Notes: a model not told the origin generated them from the sequence alone. A DNA stretch of 64,000 nt from an uncultured bacterium (GCA_903857865.1 CAIOGO010000002.1:1-64000); one strand, 5' to 3'; counted from the first letter of the stretch, positions 16,561 through 25,682 are shown. Translations and numbers: made by a program.

Positions 16561-17409
16561 CTAGCGGCGGAGCCACGCCCGACGGTCGGCGATCGTCTTC
16601 CCCTTCGACTGACACTGCGGGCAGTAGAACGTCCGCGTCTCGGCGAACCGGATCTCCGCGATCGGCTGCCCACACTCGATGCACGCTTCGCCCGTCCGCT
16701 TGTAGACGGCCATGCCCTCGACGCGCCGCTCCCCCACGAGGGCGCCGCCGGACTCTCGTCGCGTGCGTTCGACAGCGGCCCCTAGCACCGATCGAATGGC
16801 CGCGTCCAGGCGCTCGACCTCGTCGGGTTCCAGGGTGTTCGCGTATCGAATCGGCGACAGCCTCGCCGCGAACAGGATCTCGTCGGCGTACGCCGTGCCG
16901 ATCCCTACGATGAGCGCCTGGTCGGTGATCATCTTCTTCAGCTGTCGCCGCTCCCCGGCGAAGAGTCGCACCAGATGGGCAACCGCGAAGTCACACCCCA
17001 GCGGCTCGATGCCGCCCCTCGCCACCCACTCCACGTCCTCCGGATCCCGAACGACGTGCACCTTGGCCAGCTTCGCCGTGCCGTTCTCAACCAACCGCAA
17101 GTCCTCGCCGTCGGCGAACGAGATCACGAAGCCCGTCGCTTTGGTGACCTTGTTCGCGCTCCCGGTGAGCACGAGCCGGCCGGCAACCATGAGATGAAGG
17201 ACTAGATGGAGGTCGTCGCGGCACGCGAGGATCAGGTGCTTGCCGCGCCGAGTCACCCTCCGAGAGCATTCGCCCGCCAGAGCGTCGAGCGGAGGCTCCA
17301 CGGTTTTGAGAATCCCCGGGCGGTAGGCGCGCGCCTCGCGGATCGTTCGACCCACGACGCGCGCCTCCAGGACCTCCCTCATCACCTCGAGTTCCGGCAG
17401 CTCCGGCAT
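16561..17409 (-). CDS. mutM: Formamidopyrimidine-DNA glycosylase
   Basis: 282 residues starting 'MPELPELEVM' (catalytic Pro2, Glu3). Lys57 in 'RRGKHLIL' and the C-terminal zinc finger 'CIECGQ...CPQCQSKGK' complete the Fpg/Nei signature. It removes oxidised purines such as 8-oxoguanine and formamidopyrimidines. The Met at 17409 follows GGGAGGG; the frame extends upstream but the processed N-terminal proline fixes the start. A TATACT box at 17430-17435 is the likely -10. Confidence 0.9.
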   Translation of the reverse strand: MPELPELEVMREVLEARVVGRTIREARAYRPGILKTVEPPLDALAGECSRRVTRRGKHLILACRDDLHLVLHLMVAGRLVLTGSANKVTKATGFVISFADGEDLRLVENGTAKLAKVHVVRDPEDVEWVARGGIEPLGCDFAVAHLVRLFAGERRQLKKMITDQALIVGIGTAYADEILFAARLSPIRYANTLEPDEVERLDAAIRSVLGAAVERTRRESGGALVGERRVEGMAVYKRTGEACIECGQPIAEIRFAETRTFYCPQCQSKGKTIADRRAWLRR

Positions 17410-17603
17410 GACCCTCCCTTCGCCTGCGTAGTATACCGGCCCGCGAGAGCGCCCCGCCCGCCTCGCTTCGGGAGCGTTCGCGGCCTTCCTGCTACCCGAT
17501 GTCCTCTTCCTTGGCGTCACGCGTGTCCCACGTCGCCACCCCACGATTCCCGGCGCGGGACGCAGCCGCACCCGAGAATCGAAGCCGGGTGGTCGCTGTG
17601 CCG

Positions 17604-18062
17604 ATGTCGAAGAAGAAGCGTCTCGTGTTTGTCGTCCGTCTTGCCTTCATCCTTCTCGCGTGCGCCGTGGGGTGCACCCCCGTGGCTCACTTCAATCTGA
17701 CCGGCGGGTGGAGCGGGACGTATTCCTATACGAGCGGGCCCATGACTTCGTGGACGAGCTCGTTCAGCATGGAACTCTTCGACGACGAGGGCAGCATCAC
17801 CGGCTCGGCCACCTTCCCGAGCAGCGCCATGCAGACGTTCGAAATCCCCATCACGCTCGGCGAGACCCATGCCGATACCGTCGTCCTCGAGGCGTCCGGC
17901 TTCAACGACAAGACGACGCCACAGACCCCCGTGCGGTTCTCGTTCGACGGCGAGGCCACGGCAACGACGATGTCCGGGGTCGGGACGCACACGGTGAACG
18001 GCACTCCGTACACCTTCACGTGGCAGGCCACCCTCGTGGTCCCGCCGGCCCCCAAGTCCTAG
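17604..18062 (+). CDS. Small lipoprotein of unknown function
   Basis: 152 residues. Basic start 'MSKKKRL', hydrophobic stretch and lipobox ('FILLAC' or 'CAVGC') mark a lipoprotein. The rest is a beta-rich, Thr/Ser-rich domain ('FNLTGGWSGTYSYTSG', 'GSITGSATFPS', 'GTHTVNGTPYTFTWQATL') resembling lipocalin-like or transthyretin-like small sandwiches. No family is recognised with confidence. The start at 17604 is chosen because the signal peptide begins there. Confidence 0.65.
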   Translation: MSKKKRLVFVVRLAFILLACAVGCTPVAHFNLTGGWSGTYSYTSGPMTSWTSSFSMELFDDEGSITGSATFPSSAMQTFEIPITLGETHADTVVLEASGFNDKTTPQTPVRFSFDGEATATTMSGVGTHTVNGTPYTFTWQATLVVPPAPKS

Positions 18063-18108
18063 CCGGCCGCCAACGGATTCGCTGCATCGTGAGTTTTGGA
18101 GGAACAAC

Positions 18109-19740
18109 CTAGACTCGCTCTTCGCGGCGGTCCCGCTCGATGAGTTCGAGCGATCGCTGCGCCGGGTCGCCCCACCCTCCACCGCCCGGCGTCTCCACGC
18201 TCAACGCCTCGCCCGGCGAGAGAATGACCGACCCCTTGCTCGGCGCAGGTTCCTCCTGCCCGTTCGCGCGGAGGAGCACATTCCGGCCCACGGCCCCGGT
18301 TCCCCCACCGCGAACGCCGTAGGGCGCTCGACTCCTTCGATCGGTCAACAGGGATACGCGAGCCACATGGCCGACGGCCCGAATCTCGCGACGGATTCCG
18401 AGGCCGCCGCGGTGCTCGCCGGCGCCTCCGCTGCCGCGCACCAGCTCGTAGCGCCGCACCTGGAGCGGGTACGCCGTCTCCAGCGCCTCGACGGGCGTGT
18501 TGAGGGTGTTCGTCATGTGCGAGTGCACCCCGTCGATCCCATCTGCTTCCGCGCGGCCTCCGTACCCACCTCCGATCGTCTCGTACAACGTGTACGCCTC
18601 CCCCGTGCGCGGGTCCGTGCCCCCGACGGCCACGTTGTTCATGGTCCCCTGGCACGCGCCGATCGCTCGCTCGGGTAGGGCCATGCCCAGGGCTCCCAGG
18701 ATGACATCGACGATCCGCTGCGCCGTTTCTAGGTTTCCACCCACCACGGCCGCCGGCGCTACTGCATTCACCACGCTTCCGAGTGGGGCGACGATCTCGA
18801 TCGGGCGGTAGCAGCCCGAATTCGCGGGGATCGTCGGGTCCGTCGCGGCCCGAATCGCGAAGTACGTCGCTGACGCGGTGACGGCAAGGACTGCGTTCAC
18901 GGGACCCGCCACTTGACGGGCGCTGCCGGTGAAATCCACGATCAGACGATCCCCTTGCGCTCGGATCGCGACGCGGATGGGGATCTCGCCGCGAACGATC
19001 CCGTCGCCGTCGAGCGCATCCTCGAACCGGAAGGTGCCGCGAGGGAGCTGCTCGATCTCCGCGCGCATCCGTCGCTCGGAGTAGGCGAGCACTGCGTCCA
19101 TGCCGTCGGCCAGCATCTCGCGCCCATACCGGCTCACCAAGCCTTCCATGCGAGCCACGCCCATGCGACATCCCGCGGCCTGCGCCCGAAGATCGCCCAG
19201 TCGTTCTCTCGGAGTTCGCACGTTGAGAAGGATCAAGGAGAGGAGGTCGTCCACGAGTTCGCCTCCGCGCCACAGGCGCACGGGCGGGATGCGCAGCCCT
19301 TCCTGGAAGATCTCGACGCTGTCCCCAGCGAGGCTGCCCGGCTCCTTCCCGCCGATGTCCGCGTGGTGCGCCCGGTCCGCGACGAACGCCACGAGGTCGC
19401 CGTCGGAGAACACGGGCGCGACGAACGTGATGTCCGGCAGGTGCGCCCCGCCCGCGTAGGGATCGTTGACGACAACGATGTCCCCAGGCGCGAACTGGCC
19501 CGCCGCCTGGATCGCCGCGGCGACGGAGTACGGCATCGCGCCGAGGTGGACGGGAATCGACTCTGCCTGCGCGACCATGTTCCCCGCCGGGTCAAAGACA
19601 GCGGACGAGCAGTCTCTTCTTTCGTTAATGTTCGGACTGTAGGCCGTGCGAATCAGATCGGCGTTCATCTCGTCGGCCACGGCCGCGAGCGCATGCCGGA
19701 GCACTTCGAGCGTGATGGCGTCAATCGGTCCCTGGGTCAT
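18109..19740 (-). CDS. hyuB: Hydantoinase/oxoprolinase B subunit
   Basis: 543 residues. 'ITLEVLRHALAAVADEM', 'INERRDCSSAVFD', 'ADIGGKEPGS' and the glycine-rich end 'ETPGGGGWGDP' identify the HyuB/5-oxoprolinase beta family. With HyuA it forms an ATP-dependent hydrolase for cyclic imides or amides such as hydantoins or 5-oxoproline, or a related acetone/acetophenone carboxylase-type enzyme. Its start lies 20 nt inside the end of hyuA, so the two are coupled. Confidence 0.88.
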   Translation of the reverse strand: MTQGPIDAITLEVLRHALAAVADEMNADLIRTAYSPNINERRDCSSAVFDPAGNMVAQAESIPVHLGAMPYSVAAAIQAAGQFAPGDIVVVNDPYAGGAHLPDITFVAPVFSDGDLVAFVADRAHHADIGGKEPGSLAGDSVEIFQEGLRIPPVRLWRGGELVDDLLSLILLNVRTPRERLGDLRAQAAGCRMGVARMEGLVSRYGREMLADGMDAVLAYSERRMRAEIEQLPRGTFRFEDALDGDGIVRGEIPIRVAIRAQGDRLIVDFTGSARQVAGPVNAVLAVTASATYFAIRAATDPTIPANSGCYRPIEIVAPLGSVVNAVAPAAVVGGNLETAQRIVDVILGALGMALPERAIGACQGTMNNVAVGGTDPRTGEAYTLYETIGGGYGGRAEADGIDGVHSHMTNTLNTPVEALETAYPLQVRRYELVRGSGGAGEHRGGLGIRREIRAVGHVARVSLLTDRRSRAPYGVRGGGTGAVGRNVLLRANGQEEPAPSKGSVILSPGEALSVETPGGGGWGDPAQRSLELIERDRREERV

Positions 19741-21775
19741 CTCGTCCCACCTCGAGAATCATATGGCCATCCGCGTCGCAACGCCCGCGGGCGCCGGGCG
19801 GCACGAGGATCGTCGAGTCCTCACCCACGACGACGAGCGGGCCACGGAAGCTTTCTCCGCGAACCGTGCTGCTACGGCTCTGGACGCGACCGCGCGTCGG
19901 GCCGGCTGCGTCGAACCAAATGTCGTGCGGCCGATCCAGGGCGTCGCCCTTCTCTTGACAGGCCGCTCCGACCTTCCCCGCCCGGAATAGGGGCGGACCC
20001 TGCGCGCGCAGCCGCAGCGTGACCAACTCGGCCTCCTCGCTCGGAGATCCGTGGCCGTAGCGGGCTACGTGGGCCTCCTCGAACGCGCGGCGCAACGCAG
20101 CCAGATCCACCTCGTCGCCCGGCGTCTCGAGCGGCACGGTGAGTTCGTGCGCCTGGCCGACGTAGCGAACGTCGGCCGACGCGTGGAACTGCATCTCGTC
20201 CTCGCGAATGCCCTCGGCACGCAGCGTCGCGGCTCCCCTCGCGCGCAGGGCGTCGACGGTTCGTCCCACCTTCACGGCGTCAAGCCCGTCGAACCGGGCG
20301 ACCACGCTCTGGCTGACGTCGTGGCCGGTCTCTGCGACGACCAGGCCGAAGGCAGACAGCACGCCGGCCGTCCGCGGCACAAGGACGCGGCGAATCCCAA
20401 GTCGCCGGGCGATCGACGCGCCGTGCAGCGGGCCCGCCCCGCCGAAGGCGAGGAGGACGTAGTCGCGGGGGTCTCGCCCCCGCTCCACCGTGACGACGCG
20501 AATCGCGCGCTCCATGGCCGCATCCGCGACCTCGAGGATCCCAAGCGACGTCCGCTCTACGGACAAGCCGAGCTTTTGGCCGACATCCTCCGAGATCGCG
20601 CGCCGAGCGGCGAGCGCGTCGAGCGGCGGCAGGCCTCCGAGCCCCTGATCCGCCACGAGATGCCCCAGCACGAGGTGCGCGTCTGTGACCGTGGCACGTC
20701 CGCCGCGGCCGTAACAGGCGGGGCCGGGACTCGCCCCCATGCTCTCCGGACCCACGCGCAGCGCACCGCCCCGATCCACCCAGGCCACGCTCCCGCCCCC
20801 GGCTCCGATGGTGTGCACGGACACCATGGGCAGGGCCACGGGGTAGCTGCCGACGCCGCCGCTCCGCGTCCTCTCAATCGCGCCGTCGGTGATCAGCGCG
20901 ACGTCACAGCTTGTTCCCCCCATGTCCATCGTGATGAGGTTCCGCTCCCCCATCGCAGCTCCAACCGCCCGCGCCCCTTGAACTCCCCCCGCGGGTCCGG
21001 AGAGAAGGAGGCTGGCCGGCTGCTCCTGCGCCCGCGCCAGCGTTGTCACCGCCCCGCTCGACTGCATGATCCGCCAAGCTCGAGGCAACCCACGCTCCGC
21101 CCCCCCTTGTTCGAGAGCCGCGAGGTACGCGCCGATGACCGGGCGCAGCGCGGCGGAGATCACCGTGGTAGACGTTCTCTCGTATTCGCGGATCTCCGGC
21201 AGGACGTCGCTCGACAGCACGACGGGGACTCCCAGGAGCCCCGCGAGCACATCGCGCGCCGCCCGCTCGTGCTCCGGACGCAAGTACGAGAACAGGAACA
21301 CCACCGCCACGGCCGCCACGTTGGCCCCTCGGAGAGCCTCCGCGAGCCTGCGGAGTTCCGCGACGTCGAGCGGAGTCTCGACCTCCCCGTCGGAGTTGAC
21401 TCGCTCGGTAACCTCGAGGCGAAGGTCACGCGGCACCATGACTGGAGACCGGACAGCCCCGAGATCGTAGAGCGAATCTCGATTCTGCCGCCCGATCTCG
21501 AGCACGTCCCGGAAGCCTCGCGTCGTGATGAGCGCCGTGCGCGCCCACTTTCCTTCCAAGAGCGCGTTCGTGGCGACCGTGCATCCATGCGCGAGCCCGC
21601 GCACCTCTTGCGGGACAATCGAGCCCGCGCCGATCAATCGATCGAGGGCCCGCAGCACGCCGAGCGCTGGCTCTCCCGGCGTGGACGGCTCCTTGGCGAT
21701 CCGGACCCCGGCCTCGCTGGCGATCACAACGTCGACGAAGGTCCCGCCGATGTCGATGCCGATCACCTGAGCCAT
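19721..21775 (-). CDS. hyuA: Hydantoinase/oxoprolinase A subunit
   Basis: 684 residues. The ATP-binding actin-like fold starts 'VIGIDIGGTFVDVVIA', followed by 'HGCTVATNALLE', 'ITMDMGGTSCDVALI', 'ACYGRGG' and 'LAFGGAGPLHG'. The ATG at 21775 is preceded by a strong promoter whose -10 box ends 8 nt upstream and by no ribosome site, so the mRNA is probably leaderless; longer readings of the frame run through the promoter. Substrate cannot be told from sequence. Confidence 0.9.
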   Translation of the reverse strand: MAQVIGIDIGGTFVDVVIASEAGVRIAKEPSTPGEPALGVLRALDRLIGAGSIVPQEVRGLAHGCTVATNALLEGKWARTALITTRGFRDVLEIGRQNRDSLYDLGAVRSPVMVPRDLRLEVTERVNSDGEVETPLDVAELRRLAEALRGANVAAVAVVFLFSYLRPEHERAARDVLAGLLGVPVVLSSDVLPEIREYERTSTTVISAALRPVIGAYLAALEQGGAERGLPRAWRIMQSSGAVTTLARAQEQPASLLLSGPAGGVQGARAVGAAMGERNLITMDMGGTSCDVALITDGAIERTRSGGVGSYPVALPMVSVHTIGAGGGSVAWVDRGGALRVGPESMGASPGPACYGRGGRATVTDAHLVLGHLVADQGLGGLPPLDALAARRAISEDVGQKLGLSVERTSLGILEVADAAMERAIRVVTVERGRDPRDYVLLAFGGAGPLHGASIARRLGIRRVLVPRTAGVLSAFGLVVAETGHDVSQSVVARFDGLDAVKVGRTVDALRARGAATLRAEGIREDEMQFHASADVRYVGQAHELTVPLETPGDEVDLAALRRAFEEAHVARYGHGSPSEEAELVTLRLRAQGPPLFRAGKVGAACQEKGDALDRPHDIWFDAAGPTRGRVQSRSSTVRGESFRGPLVVVGEDSTILVPPGARGRCDADGHMILEVGRDDPGTD

Positions 21776-21783
21776 GGGGCGCA

Positions 21784-21812
21784 AGTATAGGAAGGAATGG
21801 AGGTCGCCGCAA
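21784..21812 (-). promoter_or_regulatory. Promoter of hyuAB with start of transcription at the ATG
   Basis: TTGCGG (21807-21812), 17-bp spacer, TATACT (21784-21789) on the minus strand. Only 8 nt separate the -10 box from the hyuA ATG. Confidence 0.65.
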
Positions 21813-21911
21813 AGCGCAGCGCAGCCCTGTATCCGCCATCGCCTACCCGTTTTCCCGAACGTTGCGTACACTTCGGCCGCACGCGCAACGACAACCCGAG
21901 GTGGAGGAAGA

Positions 21912-22874
21912 ATGCAGCGTATTCTCGTCACGGGCGCCGCAGGCCAGATCGGTTCGGAACTCACGCCCGCACTCCGCGAGCGTCACGGCTCCACGAACGT
22001 CCTCGCGAGCGACCTTCGCGTACCCGCGGCGGGCTCGCACCTCTCATCGGGGCCCTTCGAGACTCTCGATGTTCGGGATCGCTCTCGCTTGCAGGACATC
22101 GTGAGCGACCACCGGATCGACACCATCTACCACCTGGCGGCCATCTTGTCGGCCACGGGGGAGGCGAATCCGCAGCTCGCTTGGGACGTCAACATCGCCG
22201 GCCTCGTCAACGTCCTCGAAATCGCAAGGGCAGGCGGCGTGCGCCACGTCTTCTGTCCTAGCTCGATCGCCGTCTTCGGCCCGGAGACGCCGCGCGATCC
22301 CGCGCCCCAACTGACCGTGCTCCGCCCCTCGACGATCTACGGGCTGACGAAGGTCACCGGAGAGCTCTTGGGCGACTACTACGTCCAACGCTACGGCCTC
22401 GACGTGCGCGGGTTGCGCTACCCCGGCATCATCTCGAGCGAGACCCCGCCCGGCGGCGGCACGACGGACTACGCCGTCGACATCTTCTACCAGGCGATCC
22501 AGACTGGGCGGTACACGTGTTTCGTACGCCAGGACACGGTTCTTCCGATGATGTACATGCCGGACTGCATCCGCGCCACGCTCGCGCTGATGGACGCCGA
22601 CACGTCCCGCTTGACGCGGCACTGCGACTACAACATCGCCGGATTGAGTTTCTCGGCCGCCCAGCTGGCCGGAGAGATTGCGAAGCACATCCGAGGCTTC
22701 GTCTGCACCTACGAGCCGGACTTCCGCCAAGCGATCGCCGACTCCTGGCCTCAGTCGCTCGACGACCGACACGCTCGGGCTGACTGGGACTGGCGCCCGT
22801 CATTCGACCTGTCGTCGATGACCGCGGACATGATTCAGCGGCTCCGCCCCCGGCTCACGGCCAAGAGAGCCTAG
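21912..22874 (+). CDS. SDR-type L-threonine 3-dehydrogenase
   Basis: 320 residues. Rossmann motif 'ILVTGAAGQIGSEL', 'YHLAAILSATGE', catalytic 'YGLTK' and the family-specific 'RYPGIISSETPPGGGTTDYA' and 'LPMMYMPDCI' match the extended short-chain NAD-dependent threonine dehydrogenases, not UDP-glucose epimerases. It would oxidise threonine to 2-amino-3-ketobutyrate. The ATG at 21912 follows GGTGGAGG; upstream codons in frame lack a ribosome site. Confidence 0.85.
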   Translation: MQRILVTGAAGQIGSELTPALRERHGSTNVLASDLRVPAAGSHLSSGPFETLDVRDRSRLQDIVSDHRIDTIYHLAAILSATGEANPQLAWDVNIAGLVNVLEIARAGGVRHVFCPSSIAVFGPETPRDPAPQLTVLRPSTIYGLTKVTGELLGDYYVQRYGLDVRGLRYPGIISSETPPGGGTTDYAVDIFYQAIQTGRYTCFVRQDTVLPMMYMPDCIRATLALMDADTSRLTRHCDYNIAGLSFSAAQLAGEIAKHIRGFVCTYEPDFRQAIADSWPQSLDDRHARADWDWRPSFDLSSMTADMIQRLRPRLTAKRA

Positions 22875-22947
22875 ATCCCAAGCCGTAGGCCGTGGGCCTA
22901 AGGGCCCAGCCTAGGCGAACAAGGCCCGACAAGCCAATCCTGAAAAC

Positions 22948-22974
22948 GAGAAGGACTCCGTTGGAGTCCTTCTT
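22948..22974 (-). terminator. Terminator at the end of the ribosomal superoperon
   Basis: A 12-bp near-perfect hairpin with a 3-nt loop (AAGGACTCC/GGAGTCCTT core), followed on the minus strand by CTCGTTTTCAGG. It lies 33 nt beyond the rplQ stop. It may also stop transcription from the convergent threonine dehydrogenase gene. Confidence 0.8.
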
Positions 22975-23006
22975 CGACAGCCTTCCACGTTCTCGCAGAC
23001 AGCCAG

Positions 23007-23360
23007 CTACTGCACGAGCATCAGTCGAGCTACCTCCGCGCCGTCTCCGCGGCGGGGGCCCATCTTGACGACTCGCGTGTATCCTCCAGCCCGGTCCTTG
23101 AACGTCGGGCCGATCTCCGTGAACAGCTTGTCCACGGCTTCCTTGTCTCGAAGGCGCGAGAAGACGATGCGCCGCGCGTGGAGATCCCCACGCCGGGCCA
23201 GAGTGATCACGCGCTCGGCGAACCGCTGGCTCGCCTTCGCCCGCATGAACGTCGTCTCCACCTTCGAGTGCATGATGAGCGCGTTGGTCAGATTCGCAAG
23301 CACGCTCCGCCGATGGCTCGGCAGCATGCCCATCTTGTCGACACCCATTCTATGACGCAT
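23007..23360 (-). CDS. rplQ: Ribosomal protein L17
   Basis: 117 residues: 'MRHRMGVDKMGMLPSHRRSV', 'LANLTNALIMH' and 'GGYTRVVKMGPRRGDGAEVA'. Lines the exit-tunnel region of the 50S subunit. Its start overlaps the rpoA stop by 11 nt and it is the last gene of the superoperon. Confidence 0.95.
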   Translation of the reverse strand: MRHRMGVDKMGMLPSHRRSVLANLTNALIMHSKVETTFMRAKASQRFAERVITLARRGDLHARRIVFSRLRDKEAVDKLFTEIGPTFKDRAGGYTRVVKMGPRRGDGAEVARLMLVQ

Positions 23361-24303
23361 GGTGCATCTCCCCTTCGCTTCGCAGTGCGTAGCCGAGCTC
23401 GGCCAGTCGGTCCTCCACCTTGCTCAGCGTCTTGGCGCCGAAGCCATGAATGTCGAGCAGCTCTTCCCGAGGTCGCGCCAGAAGCCCTCCGAGCGTCGTG
23501 ATGTCCGCCTCCTGCAGAAGATTGCAGGCACGCTGATCGATGTCCAACTCGGTCAGAGAAATGGCCAGCTCTTCATCCGCGCCCGTCACGGACTCGGCGA
23601 TCGCGACGCCAAACGGGTGCTCGGCGAAGCTCCGGAACAGCTCGAAGTGCCTCTGCAAGAGACGACTCGCCTCGGACAAGGCTTCCTCGGGCCGAATGCT
23701 CCCGTTCGTCGTGAGCTCAAGCACGAGACGCTCGTAGCCCGTCTTGCCCCCGACCCGCGTGTCCTCGACCGTGAAGTTCACGCGCCGCACCGGCGAGAAG
23801 TCCGCATCGATCGGAATCTGGGACAGGGGCGCATCCTCCGAGCGATTCCGTTCGGCTGGAAGATACGAGAGGCCCGTTTCGACCTCCATCTCGATGTCCA
23901 GAACGCCCTTTGCGTTCAGCGTCGCGATGGGGTGCTCGGGATTGATGATCTCCACGCCCGACGGAACGTCGATGTCCCCGGCCTTGATCTCGCCCGGCCC
24001 TTTTTTCTCTAGCGTCAGACGCTGCTTACCCTCTTCTCGGACGCGCAGTGCCACACCCTTGAGGTTGAGGATGATCTCGAGAACATCCTCTTTGATTCCC
24101 TCAATCGTGTCGTACTCGTGATACTTGCCGGCAAAGCGAACGCGAGTGATGGCGGCTCCCGGTATTGCGGAGAGCAGCGTCCGTCGGATCGCATTGCCCA
24201 GTGTCGTGCCGAACCCAGGTTCGAGAGGCTCGAGGATGACTCTCCCGCTCGTCTCGGTAAGTTCAACGACCTTGATCTCCTTGGGGAAGACCAACTCGTC
24301 CAT
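23350..24303 (-). CDS. rpoA: RNA polymerase alpha subunit
   Basis: 317 residues. The N-terminal assembly domain has 'GFGTTLGNAIRRTLLSAIPG'; the C-terminal domain (about 245-310) has 'LTELDIDQRACNLLQEADI' and 'IHGFGAKTLSKVEDRLAELG' for UP-element and activator contacts. The ATG at 24303 is 5 nt after AGGAGG; an in-frame GTG two codons earlier overlaps that site and is less likely. Confidence 0.95.
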   Translation of the reverse strand: MDELVFPKEIKVVELTETSGRVILEPLEPGFGTTLGNAIRRTLLSAIPGAAITRVRFAGKYHEYDTIEGIKEDVLEIILNLKGVALRVREEGKQRLTLEKKGPGEIKAGDIDVPSGVEIINPEHPIATLNAKGVLDIEMEVETGLSYLPAERNRSEDAPLSQIPIDADFSPVRRVNFTVEDTRVGGKTGYERLVLELTTNGSIRPEEALSEASRLLQRHFELFRSFAEHPFGVAIAESVTGADEELAISLTELDIDQRACNLLQEADITTLGGLLARPREELLDIHGFGAKTLSKVEDRLAELGYALRSEGEMHHAS

Positions 24304-24312
24304 GCCCACCTC

Positions 24313-24936
24313 CTAGCGGGAGTAGAACTCGACGATGAGGTTCGTAGAGATGTCGAGGCCCATCTGCGCGACGTTCGGGAGTCCCAGCATCTGGAATCTC
24401 ATCGCGTCGCCGTTCCTCTCAACCCATGCCGGAACCTCCCGGTCCTGATTCGCCCCAACGATCGACTTGAGTTTCTCGCGCCGCTCCGGTTTCGCGGAGA
24501 TCACGTCGCCTTGGCGGAGGAGAATCGACGGGACGTTCGACGAGCGTCCGTTCAGTGCGAAGTGCCCGTGCACGATCAGCTGCCGAGCCTGCTGGCGGGA
24601 ACTGGCGAAGCCGGCTCGATAGACCATGTTGTCGAAGCGTTGCTCGAGCATCGTGAGGAGCGCCTGGCCCGTCGCACCCTTCACGCTCTTCGCCCGAGCG
24701 ACGTACACCCTGAACTGACTCTCGCGGACGCCGTAGATGCGGCGCGCCTTCTGCTTAGCCCGCAGGTGAAGCTGATACTGGCTCTTTCGCGGCCTCCGTT
24801 TCTTCGGCCCCTCGCCCGGCGGGCTCGCCCGTCGCGACACCGCGCAGCTTCTCGAGTAGCAGCGATCCCCTTTCAGGAAAAGCTTGTCCCCTTCTCGGCG
24901 GCACTGTTTACACTTCGGGCCTGTATCGCGTCCCAT
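24313..24936 (-). CDS. rpsD: Ribosomal protein S4 (zinc-binding form)
   Basis: 207 residues. Cysteines 9, 12, 26 and 31 form the zinc knuckle of the C+ type. An S4 RNA-binding domain follows ('LEQRFDNMVYRAGFASSRQQARQLIVHGHF'-type segment). It nucleates 30S assembly and in many bacteria represses its own operon. The ATG overlaps the rpsK stop (TAATG). Confidence 0.95.
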   Translation of the reverse strand: MGRDTGPKCKQCRREGDKLFLKGDRCYSRSCAVSRRASPPGEGPKKRRPRKSQYQLHLRAKQKARRIYGVRESQFRVYVARAKSVKGATGQALLTMLEQRFDNMVYRAGFASSRQQARQLIVHGHFALNGRSSNVPSILLRQGDVISAKPERREKLKSIVGANQDREVPAWVERNGDAMRFQMLGLPNVAQMGLDISTNLIVEFYSR

Positions 24937-25301
24937 TACCCTTTCCCCTTGCTATGGCTATGCGAACTGCTGTGCGACACCGGCGTTACGTTCTTCACTT
25001 CCTCGATACGAATGCCGGACGCCTTGATCGTCTGAACGACCGACTGCCTCCCCGAGCCCGTCCCCTTCACACGGATTGCGACGGACCGCACGCCGTAGTC
25101 TTTGATCTCCCGCACCAGTGCCTCCGCGGCGATCTGGGCGGCGTACGGTGTCCCCTTCTTGGAGTTCTTGTACCCCACGACTCCTGGACTCTTCCAGGCT
25201 ACCGGGTGTCCACTCGGATCCGTGACCGTAATGATCGTGTTGTTGAACGTCGAATGCACGTGGATCAGGGCACGCTCTAGCTTGATGTTCTTTGTCGCCA
25301 T
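24936..25301 (-). CDS. rpsK: Ribosomal protein S11 with atypical C-terminal tail
   Basis: 121 residues. The body is normal ('ALIHVHSTFNNTIITVTD', 'GYKNSKKGTPYAAQIA', 'VKGTGSGRQSV'). The usual end after 'VTP' is a conserved stretch close to HNGCRPPKRRRV; here it is 'VSHSSSHSHSKGKG', rich in His and Ser. The reading to the TAA at 24936-24938 is unambiguous and rpsD starts in that stop, so the tail is not replaced by a frameshifted continuation. The start at 25301 follows GAGGTAGCG. Confidence 0.95.
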   Translation of the reverse strand: MATKNIKLERALIHVHSTFNNTIITVTDPSGHPVAWKSPGVVGYKNSKKGTPYAAQIAAEALVREIKDYGVRSVAIRVKGTGSGRQSVVQTIKASGIRIEEVKNVTPVSHSSSHSHSKGKG

Positions 25302-25303
25302 CG

Positions 25304-25669
25304 CTACCTCTTCTTTCCGGCCTTGGAGGGCCGCGGTCCCTTCCACGTGCGCGCGTTGGCCCGCGTGCGCTGTCCGCGTACCGGTAGTCGCTTCTTGTGC
25401 CGGAGCCCGCGATACGAGTTGATGTCCTTCAGCCGTTGGATGCTCGAAGCGACCCGCCGACGCAGGTCGCCTTCGACCACGAACTGCTCGACCTCTCGTC
25501 GCAGACTGGCGACCTCGTTCTCGGTCAGGTCTTTGACCCGCACTTCCGGCGAGATCCCCGTCTTGGCGATGATGTCGACAGCACGCGGACGTCCAATCCC
25601 GTACACGTACGTCAGCGCAATCTCGATGCGTTTGTTGCTCGGCAGGTTGACTCCGGCTATACGCGCCAT
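25304..25669 (-). CDS. rpsM: Ribosomal protein S13
   Basis: 121 residues: '[20 protein letters not shown]', '[11 protein letters not shown]' and the basic C-terminus '[20 protein letters not shown]'. Contacts the head of 30S and the P-site tRNA. The start follows GGGAGAGGGAG. Confidence 0.95.
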   Translation of the reverse strand: MARIAGVNLPSNKRIEIALTYVYGIGRPRAVDIIAKTGISPEVRVKDLTENEVASLRREVEQFVVEGDLRRRVASSIQRLKDINSYRGLRHKKRLPVRGQRTRANARTWKGPRPSKAGKKR

Positions 25670-25682
25670 GCTCCCTCTCCCT

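Noticed and set aside
18913-21790. Two long plus-strand frames (369 and 579 residues)
   Set aside because: Both are mirror frames of hyuB and hyuA, whose motifs are clear on the minus strand.
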